From assembly GCF_963924675.1 (NCBI RefSeq), contig NC_089225.1, forward strand, positions 111,924,313 to 111,988,312: a DNA stretch of 64,000 nt. Direction: 5' to 3'. Below are positions 35,901 through 41,502 of this stretch, piece after piece (within the stretch, counting starts at the first letter, position 1; every line of letters starts with the position of its first letter). The stretch is from Phocoena phocoena. Taxonomy: Eukaryota > Chordata > Mammalia > Artiodactyla > Phocoenidae. The position numbers and the translations under genes were made by a program. The notes beneath the pieces were generated by a model. That model worked only from the letters and a program-made list of their open reading frames with translations. It ran no database searches and was not told the origin of the DNA.

Positions 35901-36055
35901 GCCTAAGATCTAAAATCAGAGAATACTGTTCCTTTTAATGAAATGAAGAGATGTTTCTGGATCTTACCTGCTTGTTGTTGCGCGCGAGTAAAGGAAAAGC
36001 CTGAGAAAAAAAGGCAAAAGATGGCCACTAAAGGCAAATGCCGATGCTTCCTCAT
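553..36055 (-). CDS. COL6A3: COL6A3 gene, 5' half of coding region (exons 2-23, partial gene)
   Basis: Collagen VI alpha-3 chain, a secreted extracellular-matrix protein that joins alpha-1 and alpha-2 chains to form beaded microfibrils around muscle, skin and tendon cells. Twenty-two exons on the minus strand, each bounded by AG acceptor and GT donor, join in frame to 2,196 codons: signal peptide, VWA domains N10 to N1, cysteine linker, first part of the Gly-X-Y helix. The order and sequence match my recollection of human COL6A3 almost residue for residue. The only length difference up to the helix is one glutamine fewer after the signal peptide. The rest of the helix, the C1-C2 VWA domains and the C3-C5 tail (including the Kunitz domain) must lie to the left of position 1. 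No stop, frameshift or missing exon was seen, so the gene looks functional. Exon numbers follow the human gene. Confidence 0.97.
607..1040 (-). other. COL6A3 intron 22
   Basis: 434 nt intron. Open frames on both strands here run through exon 22 or 23 and are not genes. No repeat recognised. Confidence 0.85.
1041..1106 (-). CDS. COL6A3: COL6A3 exon 22: triple helix with Gly-X-Y interruption
   Basis: 66 nt, 22 codons, residues about 2157-2178: [13 protein letters not shown] then GETGDIGPM. The stretch G-QDSQQR-G breaks the Gly-X-Y register; human has the same break (GQDSQER), so it is a conserved kink site, not an error. The acceptor is tcttttcag|GG and the donor ATG|GTACAG, another weak C+4 site. 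Confidence 0.94.
1107..1706 (-). other. COL6A3 intron 21
   Basis: 600 nt intron, no feature beyond splice sites recognised. Confidence 0.85.
1707..1769 (-). CDS. COL6A3: COL6A3 exon 21: triple helix with two RGD motifs
   Basis: 63 nt, seven triplets: [21 protein letters not shown], residues about 2136-2156. Two RGD tripeptides fall across triplet borders (GERGDV and GIRGDP), both kept from human; helix RGDs in collagen VI are candidate integrin contact sites. Human has GPR and GEK in triplets two and three. The acceptor is tttatttag|GG and the donor CCG|GTAAGG. Confidence 0.94.
1935..2150. repeat. L2-like LINE fragment in intron 20
   Basis: Contains 'gtatttattggggacc', 'gtgccaggcgctgggga' and, further on, 'gtcagggaaggctgcctgg', the wording typical of ancient L2 3' ends. 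It fills about half of the 453 nt intron 20 (1770-2222). Confidence 0.6.
2223..2276 (-). CDS. COL6A3: COL6A3 exon 20: triple helix (18 residues)
   Basis: 54 nt, six triplets: [18 protein letters not shown], residues about 2118-2135. Human reads GSS and GNP at the third and fifth triplets. The Pro to Ala change removes a likely hydroxyproline. The acceptor is tttggcag|GG and the donor AGG|GTAAGT, a consensus donor. Confidence 0.94.
2396..2440 (-). CDS. COL6A3: COL6A3 exon 19: triple helix (15 residues)
   Basis: 45 nt, five triplets: [15 protein letters not shown], residues about 2103-2117. Human has GEV in the first triplet. The run is strongly acidic. The acceptor is cctcacag|GG and the donor GAT|GTAAGT. 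Neighbouring introns are 90 and 119 nt, the shortest in the window. Confidence 0.94.
2531..2557 (-). CDS. COL6A3: COL6A3 exon 18: triple helix (9 residues)
   Basis: 27 nt micro-exon encoding GSRGFPGEK, three triplets, phase 0, residues about 2094-2102. The acceptor is cccttttag|GG and the donor AAG|GTACTT, a weak site. It was found from the expected protein and both splice signals; 27 nt is a normal small size for collagen VI helix exons. It is separated by only 90 nt of intron from exon 19. Confidence 0.93.
2558..3693 (-). other. COL6A3 intron 17
   Basis: 1,136 nt intron. Its 5' part in gene sense (3050-3690) is GC-rich with chance open frames; the rest is mainly a CHR-type SINE described separately. 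Confidence 0.85.
2671..3017 (+). mobile_element. CHR-1-type SINE (tRNA-derived, cetacean)
   Basis: Starts 'agggcttccctctggctc', continues with the B-box-like 'gggttctatccccggtcc' and the repeated 'caactactgagcc' body, ending 'cagccaaaaataaaat'. A perfect 14-bp target-site duplication, AAAAGTCAGTGTCT, flanks it at 2657-2670 and 3018-3031. It lies antisense to COL6A3. Confidence 0.92.
3694..3765 (-). CDS. COL6A3: COL6A3 exon 17: triple helix with helix Cys50
   Basis: 72 nt, 24 codons, residues about 2070-2093: [20 protein letters not shown] then RGIK. Counting from GQR in exon 15, the cysteine (codon at 3715-3717) is helix position 50, the residue known in alpha-3(VI) to stabilise the tetramer by disulphide bonding. 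NGT is a potential glycosylation site in the helix. The acceptor is tcctgacag|GG and the donor AAG|GTACAG (C at +4, A at +5), a weak site. Confidence 0.95.
3766..4766 (-). other. COL6A3 intron 16
   Basis: 1,001 nt, GC-rich on the exon-17 side. The 219-codon open frame across 3678-4337 on the + strand overlaps exon 17 and shows no recognisable protein. No repeat recognised. Confidence 0.85.
4767..4820 (-). CDS. COL6A3: COL6A3 exon 16: triple helix (18 residues)
   Basis: 54 nt, phase 0, residues about 2052-2069: six triplets from GIP-GED to GDE-GGP, unchanged from human as I recall. The human equivalent (Gly2053 to Pro2070) is a known mutation spot in Ullrich and Bethlem myopathy, where skipping of this in-frame exon gives a shortened chain that acts dominantly. 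The acceptor is ttctcctag|GG and the donor CCT|GTAAGT: the last exon base is T, so the site depends on its strong intron side. Confidence 0.95.
4821..5331 (-). other. COL6A3 intron 15
   Basis: 511 nt intron, nothing else recognised. Confidence 0.85.
5332..5424 (-). CDS. COL6A3: COL6A3 exon 15: cysteine linker and start of triple helix
   Basis: 93 nt, 31 codons, phase 0, residues about 2021-2051. It reads [20 protein letters not shown] and on to GPIGSIGPK. The CC..C.C cluster sits at the junction of N1 and the helix, where collagen VI chains are disulphide-linked. The triple helix starts at GQR; the first triplets are [15 protein letters not shown] and include an RGD. The acceptor is tcttggtag|GA and the donor AAG|GTACGG, with C at +4. 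Confidence 0.95.
5425..6978 (-). other. COL6A3 intron 14
   Basis: 1,554 nt intron holding an antisense-type CHR SINE (5703-5914). The rest (5915-6978) holds nothing that I can name. Confidence 0.85.
5703..5914 (-). mobile_element. CHR-2-type SINE (tRNA-derived, cetacean)
   Basis: Begins with an 18-20 nt T run (the antisense A-tail), then 'gcggtacgcgggcctctcac', and ends 'ccaccagggaagccc'. AGCTTAC occurs at both ends (5696-5702 and 5915-5921) as a short target-site duplication. The SINE is in the same sense as COL6A3. Confidence 0.92.
6979..7124 (-). CDS. COL6A3: COL6A3 exon 14: VWA domain N1, last part
   Basis: 146 nt, phase 1 in, phase 0 out, residues about 1972-2020. Reads [19 protein letters not shown], then [14 protein letters not shown] and [11 protein letters not shown], the last strand and helix of N1. 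The acceptor is gtccccgcag|GC and the donor CTT|GTGAGT. The Leu codon CTT puts a T at the last exon position, a weak feature offset by the consensus GTGAGT intron side. Almost identical to human. Confidence 0.95.
7125..8125 (-). other. COL6A3 intron 13
   Basis: 1,001 nt, A/T-rich, with no exon or nameable repeat seen. Confidence 0.8.
8126..8204 (-). CDS. COL6A3: COL6A3 exon 13: VWA domain N1, middle part
   Basis: 79 nt, phase 0 in, phase 1 out, residues about 1946-1971. Too short to stand out as an open frame and found by matching both splice sites and the protein. It reads [16 protein letters not shown] then [10 protein letters not shown], the central strand plus metal-side loop (FTDG) of N1. 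The acceptor is atcttcag|GT and the donor AAG|GTGGGT. Human has FTDGADGD at the same place. Loss of this exon would break the frame (79 is not a multiple of three). Confidence 0.93.
8540..8904 (+). mobile_element. MaLR-like (MLT1/MST-type) solo LTR
   Basis: Reads 'ccaaaattcatattttgaag', 'ggtcattagagtgggtcctc', 'tggtgtccttctaagatgag', then 'gagaataaattcctgttg' with a polyadenylation signal, and 'ttgttatggcagccctagc' at the end. These are hallmark stretches of old mammalian retrotransposon LTRs. No internal retroviral genes are present. Confidence 0.75.
8906..8940. repeat. (TG)n microsatellite
   Basis: About 16 uninterrupted TG units directly after the LTR end; a likely length-variable locus. 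Confidence 0.97.
9294..9631 (-). CDS. COL6A3: COL6A3 exon 12: VWA domain N1, first part
   Basis: 338 nt, phase 1 in, phase 0 out, residues about 1833-1945. Encodes the front of the VWA domain next to the triple helix: [17 protein letters not shown], then [30 protein letters not shown] and SPDSVK. The metal loop DGSKD is atypical. Unlike N10 to N2, N1 is divided among three exons. The acceptor is ccctttacag|TC and the donor AAG|GTGAGG. The apparent protein reading on past AAG is intron. Confidence 0.95.
9632..10273 (-). other. COL6A3 intron 11
   Basis: 642 nt intron between N2 and N1. No repeat recognised; antisense frames here overlap exon 12. Confidence 0.85.
10274..10873 (-). CDS. COL6A3: COL6A3 exon 11: VWA domain N2
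   Basis: 600 nt, phase 1 to 1, residues about 1633-1832. Opens [20 protein letters not shown]; metal loop DGSIN lacks the second serine. The domain includes [19 protein letters not shown] and ends with the conserved MHETLCPGV, whose cysteine may pair with those of N1. The acceptor is catctttag|AG and the donor AAG|GTAATG. This is among the most conserved parts of the gene here; the first 90 residues differ from human at only a few places. Confidence 0.96.
10874..12112 (-). other. COL6A3 intron 10
   Basis: 1,239 nt intron, no exon or nameable repeat seen. A short palindromic stretch, 'aggtgataaatgataaatcacct', near 11050 is the only structure noted. Confidence 0.8.
12113..12727 (-). CDS. COL6A3: COL6A3 exon 10: VWA domain N3
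   Basis: 615 nt, phase 1 to 1, residues about 1428-1632. Opens [20 protein letters not shown]. The metal loop DSSDS is a full DxSxS, whereas my recollection of human is DSSEG, so the complete motif may be special to this lineage. Later it reads [10 protein letters not shown] and [16 protein letters not shown], closing with the linker [14 protein letters not shown]. The acceptor is cctccgcag|CC and the donor CAG|GTATGA. N3 is another domain reported as optionally spliced in mammals. Confidence 0.96.
12728..14090 (-). other. COL6A3 intron 9
   Basis: 1,363 nt A/T-rich intron, nothing recognised. Confidence 0.85.
14091..14696 (-). CDS. COL6A3: COL6A3 exon 9: VWA domain N4
   Basis: 606 nt, phase 1 to 1, residues about 1226-1427. 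Opens [19 protein letters not shown]. The metal loop DGSQS is a complete DxSxS, one of only three complete motifs among the ten N domains here. It contains [20 protein letters not shown] and ends [12 protein letters not shown] before a proline-rich link YPPP. The acceptor is gattcacag|GT and the donor CAG|GTAAGA, a strong pair, in keeping with a constitutive exon. Length and frame match human. Confidence 0.96.
15719..15972 (+). mobile_element. L1 3' end, subfamily A ('caacaaggacctactgt' type)
   Basis: Contains 'aaaatagataaccaacaagg', 'gagcacagggaactct', 'aactgaatcactttgctg' and 'aacacaacattgtaaatc', and ends in an A-rich tail. This is the 3' UTR of a cetartiodactyl L1, truncated at its 5' side. 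Confidence 0.88.
16633..16968 (+). mobile_element. L1 3' end, subfamily B ('gctagctagtgggaag' type)
   Basis: Contains 'gagagtggcatggacatata', 'cagctcggtgctttgtg', 'ggtgggagggagggagac', 'ttcactttgttataaagc' and 'ccaataaagatg' with A tail. The same 3' UTR type occurs at 38.6-38.9 kb. It is 5' truncated. Confidence 0.9.
17425..18033 (-). CDS. COL6A3: COL6A3 exon 8: VWA domain N5
   Basis: 609 nt, phase 1 to 1, residues about 1023-1225. The domain opens [20 protein letters not shown], metal loop DGSDG. It holds the [20 protein letters not shown] segment seen in human, and [10 protein letters not shown] where human reads LTADRSGDD. It ends with a linker ASVVPVTSP. The acceptor is ccgtctag|TT and the donor CGG|GTAAGG. 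GC content is visibly higher than in neighbouring exons, with many G or C third positions. In mouse and human, the N5 domain is reported to matter for microfibril assembly outside the cell. Confidence 0.96.
18093..18630 (+). mobile_element. MaLR-like LTR relic with internal 36-bp duplication
   Basis: 'gtggaccgaataactcctaa', 'tgattaaattaaggatt', 'gtgtccttataaaagggaga', 'gctgacaccttgatcttagc' and 'ttctgctttaagccacta' are the typical order of an old mammalian LTR. No coding remnants of a provirus are present. Confidence 0.65.
18341..18412. repeat. Two-copy 36-bp tandem duplication
   Basis: Units 18341-18376 and 18377-18412 start 'gatctgctggctttgaagat' and differ at one base (gccatg against gccgtg). 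Part of a third unit precedes them. Confidence 0.95.
19506..20078 (-). CDS. COL6A3: COL6A3 exon 7: VWA domain N6
   Basis: 573 nt, phase 1 to 1, residues about 832-1022; the shortest of the single-exon VWA domains. It opens [20 protein letters not shown], with metal loop DGSAN. The middle has [15 protein letters not shown] and the end [13 protein letters not shown]. The acceptor is cgttgtag|AG and the donor CAG|GTAAGG. There is no N-terminal methionine requirement because this is an internal exon. It is nearly identical to human in its strand and helix segments. Confidence 0.96.
20079..21335 (-). other. COL6A3 intron 6
   Basis: 1,257 nt intron, nothing recognised beyond a short ATC repeat near 20808-20820 and a TCTC run near 21001. 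Confidence 0.82.
21336..21935 (-). CDS. COL6A3: COL6A3 exon 6: VWA domain N7
   Basis: 600 nt, phase 1 to 1, residues about 632-831. VWA domain opening [19 protein letters not shown]; the metal loop DGSFN lacks the second serine (human DGSAN). Later parts read [17 protein letters not shown] and the exon closes with the linker [16 protein letters not shown]. The acceptor is ccactgcag|TT and the donor CAG|GTAACG. N7 is one of the domains reported to be alternatively spliced in mammals. The open frame continues upstream into the intron; the true start is the acceptor, because the upstream residues have no counterpart in the protein. Confidence 0.96.
21936..23612 (-). other. COL6A3 intron 5
   Basis: 1,677 nt intron, no exon or nameable repeat found. 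Confidence 0.82.
23613..24197 (-). CDS. COL6A3: COL6A3 exon 5: VWA domain N8
   Basis: 585 nt, phase 1 to 1, residues about 437-631. VWA domain opening [20 protein letters not shown]. The metal loop is DGSSA, an incomplete DxSx[11 protein letters not shown] marks the later metal-side loop and the domain ends [10 protein letters not shown]. The donor AAG|GTGCGG is the weakest of the VWA exons (G at +3, C at +4), which would favour skipping or inefficient use. The acceptor cctacag|TC is ordinary. Sequence and borders agree with human exon 5 as I recall it. Confidence 0.96.
24198..27812 (-). other. COL6A3 intron 4
   Basis: 3,615 nt intron. A MIR-like stretch is near 26690-26760. The section 25500-26500 is GC-rich with chance open frames and no recognised protein. 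Confidence 0.8.
26690..26765 (+). repeat. MIR SINE fragment
   Basis: 'ctggagcccagaaagtctg' then 'gcccaggatcacacagctcg' matches the conserved core and tail of MIR. Confidence 0.6.
27813..28415 (-). CDS. COL6A3: COL6A3 exon 4: VWA domain N9
   Basis: 603 nt, phase 1 to 1, residues about 236-436. VWA domain starting [16 protein letters not shown]. The MIDAS loop is DGSNN, so the second serine of DxSxS is absent, as in human; metal-dependent ligand binding is therefore doubtful. The NNT within the loop is a possible glycosylation site. The middle of the fold contains ISAGPSSDE, and the domain ends [10 protein letters not shown] followed by PPTIVTQ. The donor is AAG|GTACGT, with C at +4. This exon is among those reported as alternatively spliced in mammals. 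The reading frame is intact and strongly conserved. Confidence 0.96.
28416..33844 (-). other. COL6A3 intron 3
   Basis: 5,429 nt, the longest intron between coding exons. The interval 28600-31260 is A/T-rich with no recognised element, there is a T21-like run at 31267-31287, and 32050-33000 is pyrimidine-rich and may be an unassigned old repeat. No hidden VWA exon was found. Confidence 0.75.
33845..34462 (-). CDS. COL6A3: COL6A3 exon 3: VWA domain N10
   Basis: 618 nt, phase 1 to phase 1, residues about 30-235. Encodes the outermost VWA domain. After the [11 protein letters not shown] lead-in, the metal-site loop reads DSSWS, a full DxSxS MIDAS motif (human, as I recall, has DSSWT). The second strand ends in LTDGHSKD. 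Four N-glycosylation sequons are visible: NGS, NMS, NQT and NFT. The acceptor is preceded by an unusual purine-interrupted tract (ttttttaaag) and the donor is CAG|GTAATG. In human and mouse this exon is alternatively spliced, and its length lets it be skipped without a frameshift. Confidence 0.96.
34463..35967 (-). other. COL6A3 intron 2
   Basis: 1,505 nt intron between the signal peptide and N10; no repeat recognised. Confidence 0.82.
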
Positions 36056-36085
36056 TTTGATTTTGTCTAAGCACCAAGTGAGAAC
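35968..36085 (-). CDS. COL6A3: COL6A3 exon 2: 5' UTR end, start codon, signal peptide
   Basis: Acceptor tctctcgtag|GTTC opens the exon. Thirty nt of 5' UTR precede the ATG at 36055-36053, which has A at -3 (caaaATGA). The 29 codons begin [10 protein letters not shown], run through a hydrophobic core ([10 protein letters not shown]) and end TRAQQQA; cleavage is expected after the Ala at residue 25, as in human. The exon ends in phase 1 at CAG|GTAAGA, so the G starts the first codon of domain N10. Human has four glutamines where this has three; that is the only length change in the whole N-terminal region. Confidence is high because start, signal and splice sites all agree. Confidence 0.95.
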
Positions 36086-37502
36086 CTACGAGAGAAAACA
36101 GGACAAAGGAGAATGATCAGGCATTGACTCCCCAATTACTAACGAGTGAATCAAAGAGTTATCCCTTTTATGAAAAATAGTTTTGACTAAACATAGACGG
36201 GAGAATCTTTGAATCTAGTGATTGTAGGACTGTGGCCATAGCTAAAACTTGTGCAGCTCAACTTCCTTTCCTCTCAGATTGAGGCAAAGATAGTATATCA
36301 CAAAACAAATGGCAGAATGGAAAAGGGCCAGCAGAAAGGGTGCTCAGAGGCACAACGGGGCAGGTTGGTGGCGCCCAGCCTAACGTCAATCGTGTCTAAA
36401 GGAATCCCGCGGGGAAGCTTCCGTTCAGGGAGGGAACGGGCTTCCTCCAAATCACAACGTGTGCCAACACAACCATGGCAGCTGGGACCATTTCGAATCT
36501 TGCCCTCATTCTCTGTTAATATTTAGCACTTTTCCTCCACCAAAAACCTGCTGTGTGTCCAACGCCAATCACAGGATGGAGCACACCCTGGGATACGGAA
36601 TTAGCAAGACCGAAGCCAGTCATGAGGGCTGACGGCCACATAGCGTGGTCTCCCATGCAAATTTAACTGCCAGCCAGCCGGGCTCAAGTCTGGATGGGAG
36701 CAGTGGGCTGTGTCACCATCACTTTTCCCTTCAAGCAAACACCACTTTCTCCCCATGCCACATCTGAAAGCACCCTGACCCACACCAAACCTTCAGGTCA
36801 GCATCTTCACCCTCCAGTCTCCAGTGACTTGAGAGTCTGGGCTCTTCCTTATGACCCTCCAGAGAGCCGGCCTAGGTCTTCTCCACCTGGGCTTAGGTCC
36901 CCTTGCAGGACATCACCTCTTTTCTCTTCCCCTTGATCCAAGGCTCTGGTTTCCCCCAACTCTTTCTTAGGTCTTGGGTATATGACCTGAGCAGACCCAC
37001 TAGACCCCATGCTTGATCTAATGATTTGTTGTTGCTGTCTTAACATTCTTAATAACTTTTGGACAAGGACCCTTCATGTTCATTTTGCATGGAGCCCACA
37101 GGTTCTGGAGCTGGTCCTGGCTACAGCTGTGCATGTGTATCAATGACTCTTCTTACCCTTACCCAGACTTGGCAGGGGTTCCCTGATCAGAGCCTTGGGT
37201 AACAGCATCAGAGAGGAGGGGTGTGCCGGTCAAAATTATTGGTTATTTTTTCTTGTCCTTAGTTTCAAGAAGTACTATTTAATATTGAAAATTATGTAGT
37301 ATAGACTACAGTCAAGCGAGAAATCCCATTTGGTTTAAGAAACCTAAATATTTTCATGTGGAGAGATTGGGTTACCATCATAATTTACAGTTCATTGTTA
37401 GGGTTTGAAGATTAAGAAGGCGGCCTTGGGAATTACAGCATGAAAAGGTAATCATCATCAGTATAAATAAAAATCAAAAACCTCTCGCTCTGGGGCATTT
37501 TT

Positions 37503-38308
37503 TGGTAGAAACAGAAAAACAAATCCTAAAATGCATATGGAATTTCAAAGGACCCAGAAGAGCAAAAGCAAACTTGAGAAAGGAAAAATAGAGCTGGAGA
37601 CCTCATATTTCCTGATTTCAAATCATATTACAAAGCTACTGTAATCAAAACAATATGGGACTGGAATAAAGACAAACATGTCAACCAATGGAATAAAATA
37701 AAGATCCGAGAAACAAACCCTCAAGTATATGGTCAAATAAACTCCTATAACAGTACCAAGGCTACACGATGGGGTCAGGATAGTCTTTTCAACAAATGAT
37801 GCTGGAAAAACTGTATATGCACATGCAAAAAATGAAGTTGGACCCTTACCTTACACCACTTACAAAGACCTAACTCAAAATGGATTAAAAATGTAAATGT
37901 AAGACCTGAAACTATTATAGATTTAGAAGAAAATATAGGAGAAAATCTTCATAATATTGGATTTGGTAATGATTTCTTCCATATGACACCAAAAGCACAG
38001 ACAACAAAAACAAGGACAGACAAATGGTACTATATCAAACTTAAAAACTTCTACACAGCAAAGGAAACAATCAACAGAGTGAAGAGGCAAGCTATAGAAT
38101 GGGAGAAAATATTCACAAACCATATATCTGATAAGGGGTTCATATCAGAACACATAAAGAACTCCCACAACTTTACAACAAGATCTGATTTAAAAATAGG
38201 TAAAGGACTTGAATAGACATTTCTCCAGAGAAGACATACGAATGGCCAATAAGCATATGAAAAAACACTCAGCATCAGAGAAATGAAAATCAAAACCACA
38301 ATGAGATA
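37503..38308 (+). mobile_element. Older L1, ORF2 C-terminal remnant, left part
   Basis: Degraded L1 ORF2-derived sequence: 'actgtaatcaaaacaatatg', 'caacaaatgatgctggaaaa', 'gaagttggacccttacctta' and 'aacccatatatctg'-like stretches in the L1 order. It carries many stops. It is interrupted by a younger L1 at 38309-38956 and resumes at 38957. Confidence 0.85.
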
Positions 38309-38956
38309 ATTCAAAAAGAGTCACGTGCCACAATGTTCATTGCAGTTCTATTTACAAAAGCCGGGACATAGAAGCAACTTAAGTGTCCATCGACAGGTGA
38401 ATGGATAAAGAAGATGTGGCACATATATACGATGGAATATTACTCAGCCATGAAAAGAACCGAAATTGAGTTATTTGTAGTGAGGTAGATGGACCTAGAG
38501 TCTGTCATACAGAGTGAAGTCATAAAGAGAAAAACAAATACCATATGCTAACACATATATATGGAATCTAAAAAAAAAAAAAGTGGTTCTGAAGAAACTA
38601 GGGGCAGGACAGGAATAAAGACACAGACGTAGAGAATGGACTTGAGGACATGGAGAAGGGGAACAAAAAGCTGGGATGAAGTGAGAGAGTGGCATGGACA
38701 TATATACACTACCAAATGTAAAATAGATAGCTAGTGGGAAGCAGCCACATGGCACAGGGAGATCAGCTCGGTGCTTTGTGTCCACCTAGAGGAGTGGGAT
38801 AGGGAGGGTGGGAGGGAGGGAGATACAAGAGGGAGGGGATATGGGGATATATGTATATGTATAGCTGATTCACTTTGTTATACAGCAGAAACTAACACAA
38901 CATTGTAAAGCAATTATATTCCAATAAAGATGTTTAAAAAAAAGCAAAAACAAACA
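38309..38956 (+). mobile_element. Younger L1 3' end nested in an older L1
   Basis: 5'-truncated L1 of subfamily B: 'tgttcattgcagttctattt', 'gagagtggcatggacatata', 'gctagtgggaagcagccaca', 'ccaataaagatg', A-rich tail. The 17-bp sequence AAAACCACAATGAGATA stands at 38292-38308 and again at 38957-38973: the target-site duplication, made of host L1 sequence. Confidence 0.92.
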
Positions 38957-39660
38957 AAAACCACAATGAGATATTGCCTCACATCCACTGAGATGGCCAC
39001 TATCAAACAAAGAGTAAACAAGAAGTGCTAATGAGGATGTAGAAATATTGGTACTCTTAGGCACTGTTGGTGTGAATGTAAAACACTGCAACCACTTAGA
39101 AAACTGTATGGAGGTTCCTCCAAAAATTAAAAATAGAATTACTATATAAGCCAGCAATCCAGCTTCTGGGTACGTATCCAAAATAATTGAAAACAAGATT
39201 TTGAAGCTATATATATACACCCAAGTTTAATGCAGCATTATTCTTAATAGCCAAGACGTGGAAACAACATAAATGCCCATCAATGGACGAATGGATAAAG
39301 AAAATGTGGTATATACATACAATGAAATATTATTCAGCCTGAAATAAAAGAAAGAAATTCTGTCATAGGCTACAACATGAATGAACCCTGAGGACATCAT
39401 GATAAGTGAAATGAGCCAGTCGCAAATAGACACGTACCGCAAGATTCAACTTACGTGGGGCATCTGAAATAGTCAAACTATTAGAAACAGAAAATAGAAT
39501 GGTGGTCGCTAGAGGGACGGGGACGTGGGAAGGAGAGTTAGTGTCCAAAGGGTACAGAGGTTCAGTTCTGCAAGATGAAAAAGTTCTAGAGATCAGTTAC
39601 ACAACAAGGTACATGTGGATAACGCTACTGTACTATTCACTTAAAAATGATTAAATTTGC
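38957..39660 (+). mobile_element. Older L1, right part (ORF2 end and 3' UTR)
   Basis: Continuation of the host L1: 'gagatattgcctcacatcca', 'actattcttaatagcc'-like text, 'gaatggataaagaaaatgtg', ending near 'aaaaatgattaaatttg'. It lacks the 3' UTR wording of the younger copies, so it belongs to an older L1 lineage. Confidence 0.82.
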
Positions 39661-39665
39661 TCACT

Positions 39666-39845
39666 TGCTCTACTCTGGGAATCTTCCAGGCCTTTCTATC
39701 CAGTCATACCTTTCTTCCCCACACTCTGCTAGACCTATTCCTGAGTTTGTCCTTTGGAAAAAAAAAAAAAAAAAAAAGCACATGCAATATTTGTGGTCTT
39801 TGTAAGTTTTCTTAATTGAGGATATACAGTTTAGAATCGTGTAAA
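39666..39845. repeat. Direct repeat, copy 1
   Basis: Shares 'tcatacctttcttccccaca', 'ctctgctagacctattcctg' and 'tgtaagttttcttaattgag' with copy 2 at 41331-41502, in the same orientation and with about nine of ten bases alike by eye. It has an expanded A run (about 39759-39777) where copy 2 has a shorter A/G tract. Confidence 0.93.
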
Positions 39846-40544
39846 TTCTATGTCATATGTGTTTTATTACAATCTTTCAAAGGATAGGAAAAGTTACCTG
39901 AGATTTTTAAAAGTGTGGATTACTCCATACACCTAAAATGTGGCCATCAGTTTAACAGGAATGGTATAAATGTGGCATCTGTTTTTTGAGGCATGAGTCT
40001 TTAAGAGCTAAAACGGGAAAACAATACAACAGCACATACCTTCTTAAAGCATATGTATGTGCCCCTATAATTAAATAGCACAACATTTGTCCTTGCTCCT
40101 AAATAATATTTGGAAAGGAAGAAGAAAAGCAGTATTTGGCAGCAAAATACTAAGGTTTGGGGAAGAGGACTTCAGTCCCAGGAAACTGAAAAGAATCTGA
40201 TATGAACACTGAGATGTGGTACAAAAGTTATTTCTACCCCAACCAATGTCATCAGAGCTACAAAATCAGGTCCGCCTAAGGCCTAGGCTTTTGTACCTGC
40301 ATGACCTTCCTACCTTGACCTTCCTGTCACCATAGGCCTTCCATGGGCCTGGTGATTCTATTTGTGGTTGTTTGTTGTATATATAATTCAGGAATCCCAT
40401 TTTCCCCTCATTGCTAAGGAAGACAATGTTAAGGATGGTCTAAGGTTCTCAACCTTTCCATCTAGAGCAACAGAAATAATGACAGCAAAGGAAAATCTGT
40501 CTGGTTAATTAGCGACCTGGCCTTGGCAGGGGACTAGTGTCTAG

Positions 40545-41042
40545 ATGGACTTCTTAGCAAGATGCACAGAGGGCCATGGAGCCCCTTATCGAAGGTGTCA
40601 CCCAAGGACGTGGATGAAGTGGGCTCAGTCCCATGATTTTTCCTGCCAGAGATCAGGCCCGGAGGGAGGAGCTGGGGTCCAGATCCTGTGGCCCAGCTGT
40701 GAGGAACAGCAAGACAACAGATTGTGGGCCCCAGGCCAGCCCAGTCAGCCAAATTGGTGGGATAGAAAAAGACAAAACCATAAACAAGAGAATGGATTCC
40801 AAGACCCACTGTTGCTTTGGATTTTCCAGGGAGGTCAAACCAAAAGTATCACCTGTGATAAAACAAATTTACCCTGTTATTCAAATTCTGAAAGCTTGAA
40901 GATACAACCCCAACACCTAATACAAAACCACCTGTCAATACAACTTTCTCTTGGAAATGTATCAACAGTGAGAAGGAAAGGTTTTTCTGATGTTCAGAAG
41001 GTCAGTCATCAAGAGAACGTATTTCTTCCTACAGTGAAGTGA
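40545..41042 (+). other. Unidentified 165-codon open frame between the direct repeats
   Basis: The longest open frame outside exons and known repeats in intron 1. It starts MDFLARCTEG and has no signal peptide, membrane segment or domain that I recognise. A second frame (41039-41266) follows with a 4-base overlap. Composition is more balanced than the surroundings, which would suit a retrocopy or an old element, but an open frame of this length can arise by chance. No function is proposed. Confidence 0.15.
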
Positions 41043-41330
41043 CAGCCAGTGGTGATAATGGTGCCATCCCAAAAACACAGCCCAATCTTCTTGGCTTGAA
41101 ATGGTCAACACGTGTTAGGCACGGATCTGCACGATATAGGAAGGCTGTCCTCAGCTCGCCGTGCTTTGGTTCCACAGCGCCCCCAAGTCCTGGCCAGTGC
41201 TCAGGGGAGTCCCCTCAGGCAGTATGGAAACCCACACTTGGCTGGTTGGTCTGTGTTCTTCACTGAGGATGAATGCCCAAGCCACCGCCCCAATGTTGCC
41301 CCATTGCTCTCTAGAAATCCTGCAAGACCA

Positions 41331-41502
41331 TGCTCTACTCTAGGAATCTTCTAGGCCTTTCCATCCGGTCATACCTTTCTTCCCCACACTCTGCTAGACC
41401 TATTCCTGAGTTTGCCTTTTGAAGAAAAGAAAAGCACATGCAGTATTTGTGGTCTTTGTAAGTTTTCTTAATTGAGGATATACACTTTAGAGTAATGTAA
41501 AA
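41331..41502. repeat. Direct repeat, copy 2
   Basis: Partner of 39666-39845, spaced about 1.67 kb start to start. Both copies begin 'tgctctactct'; similarity fades after 'gtaaa'. Confidence 0.93.

Noticed and set aside
37503..39660. Possible active L1
   Set aside because: ORF2-derived sequence is broken by stops and by another insertion, and ORF1 and the 5' end are absent.
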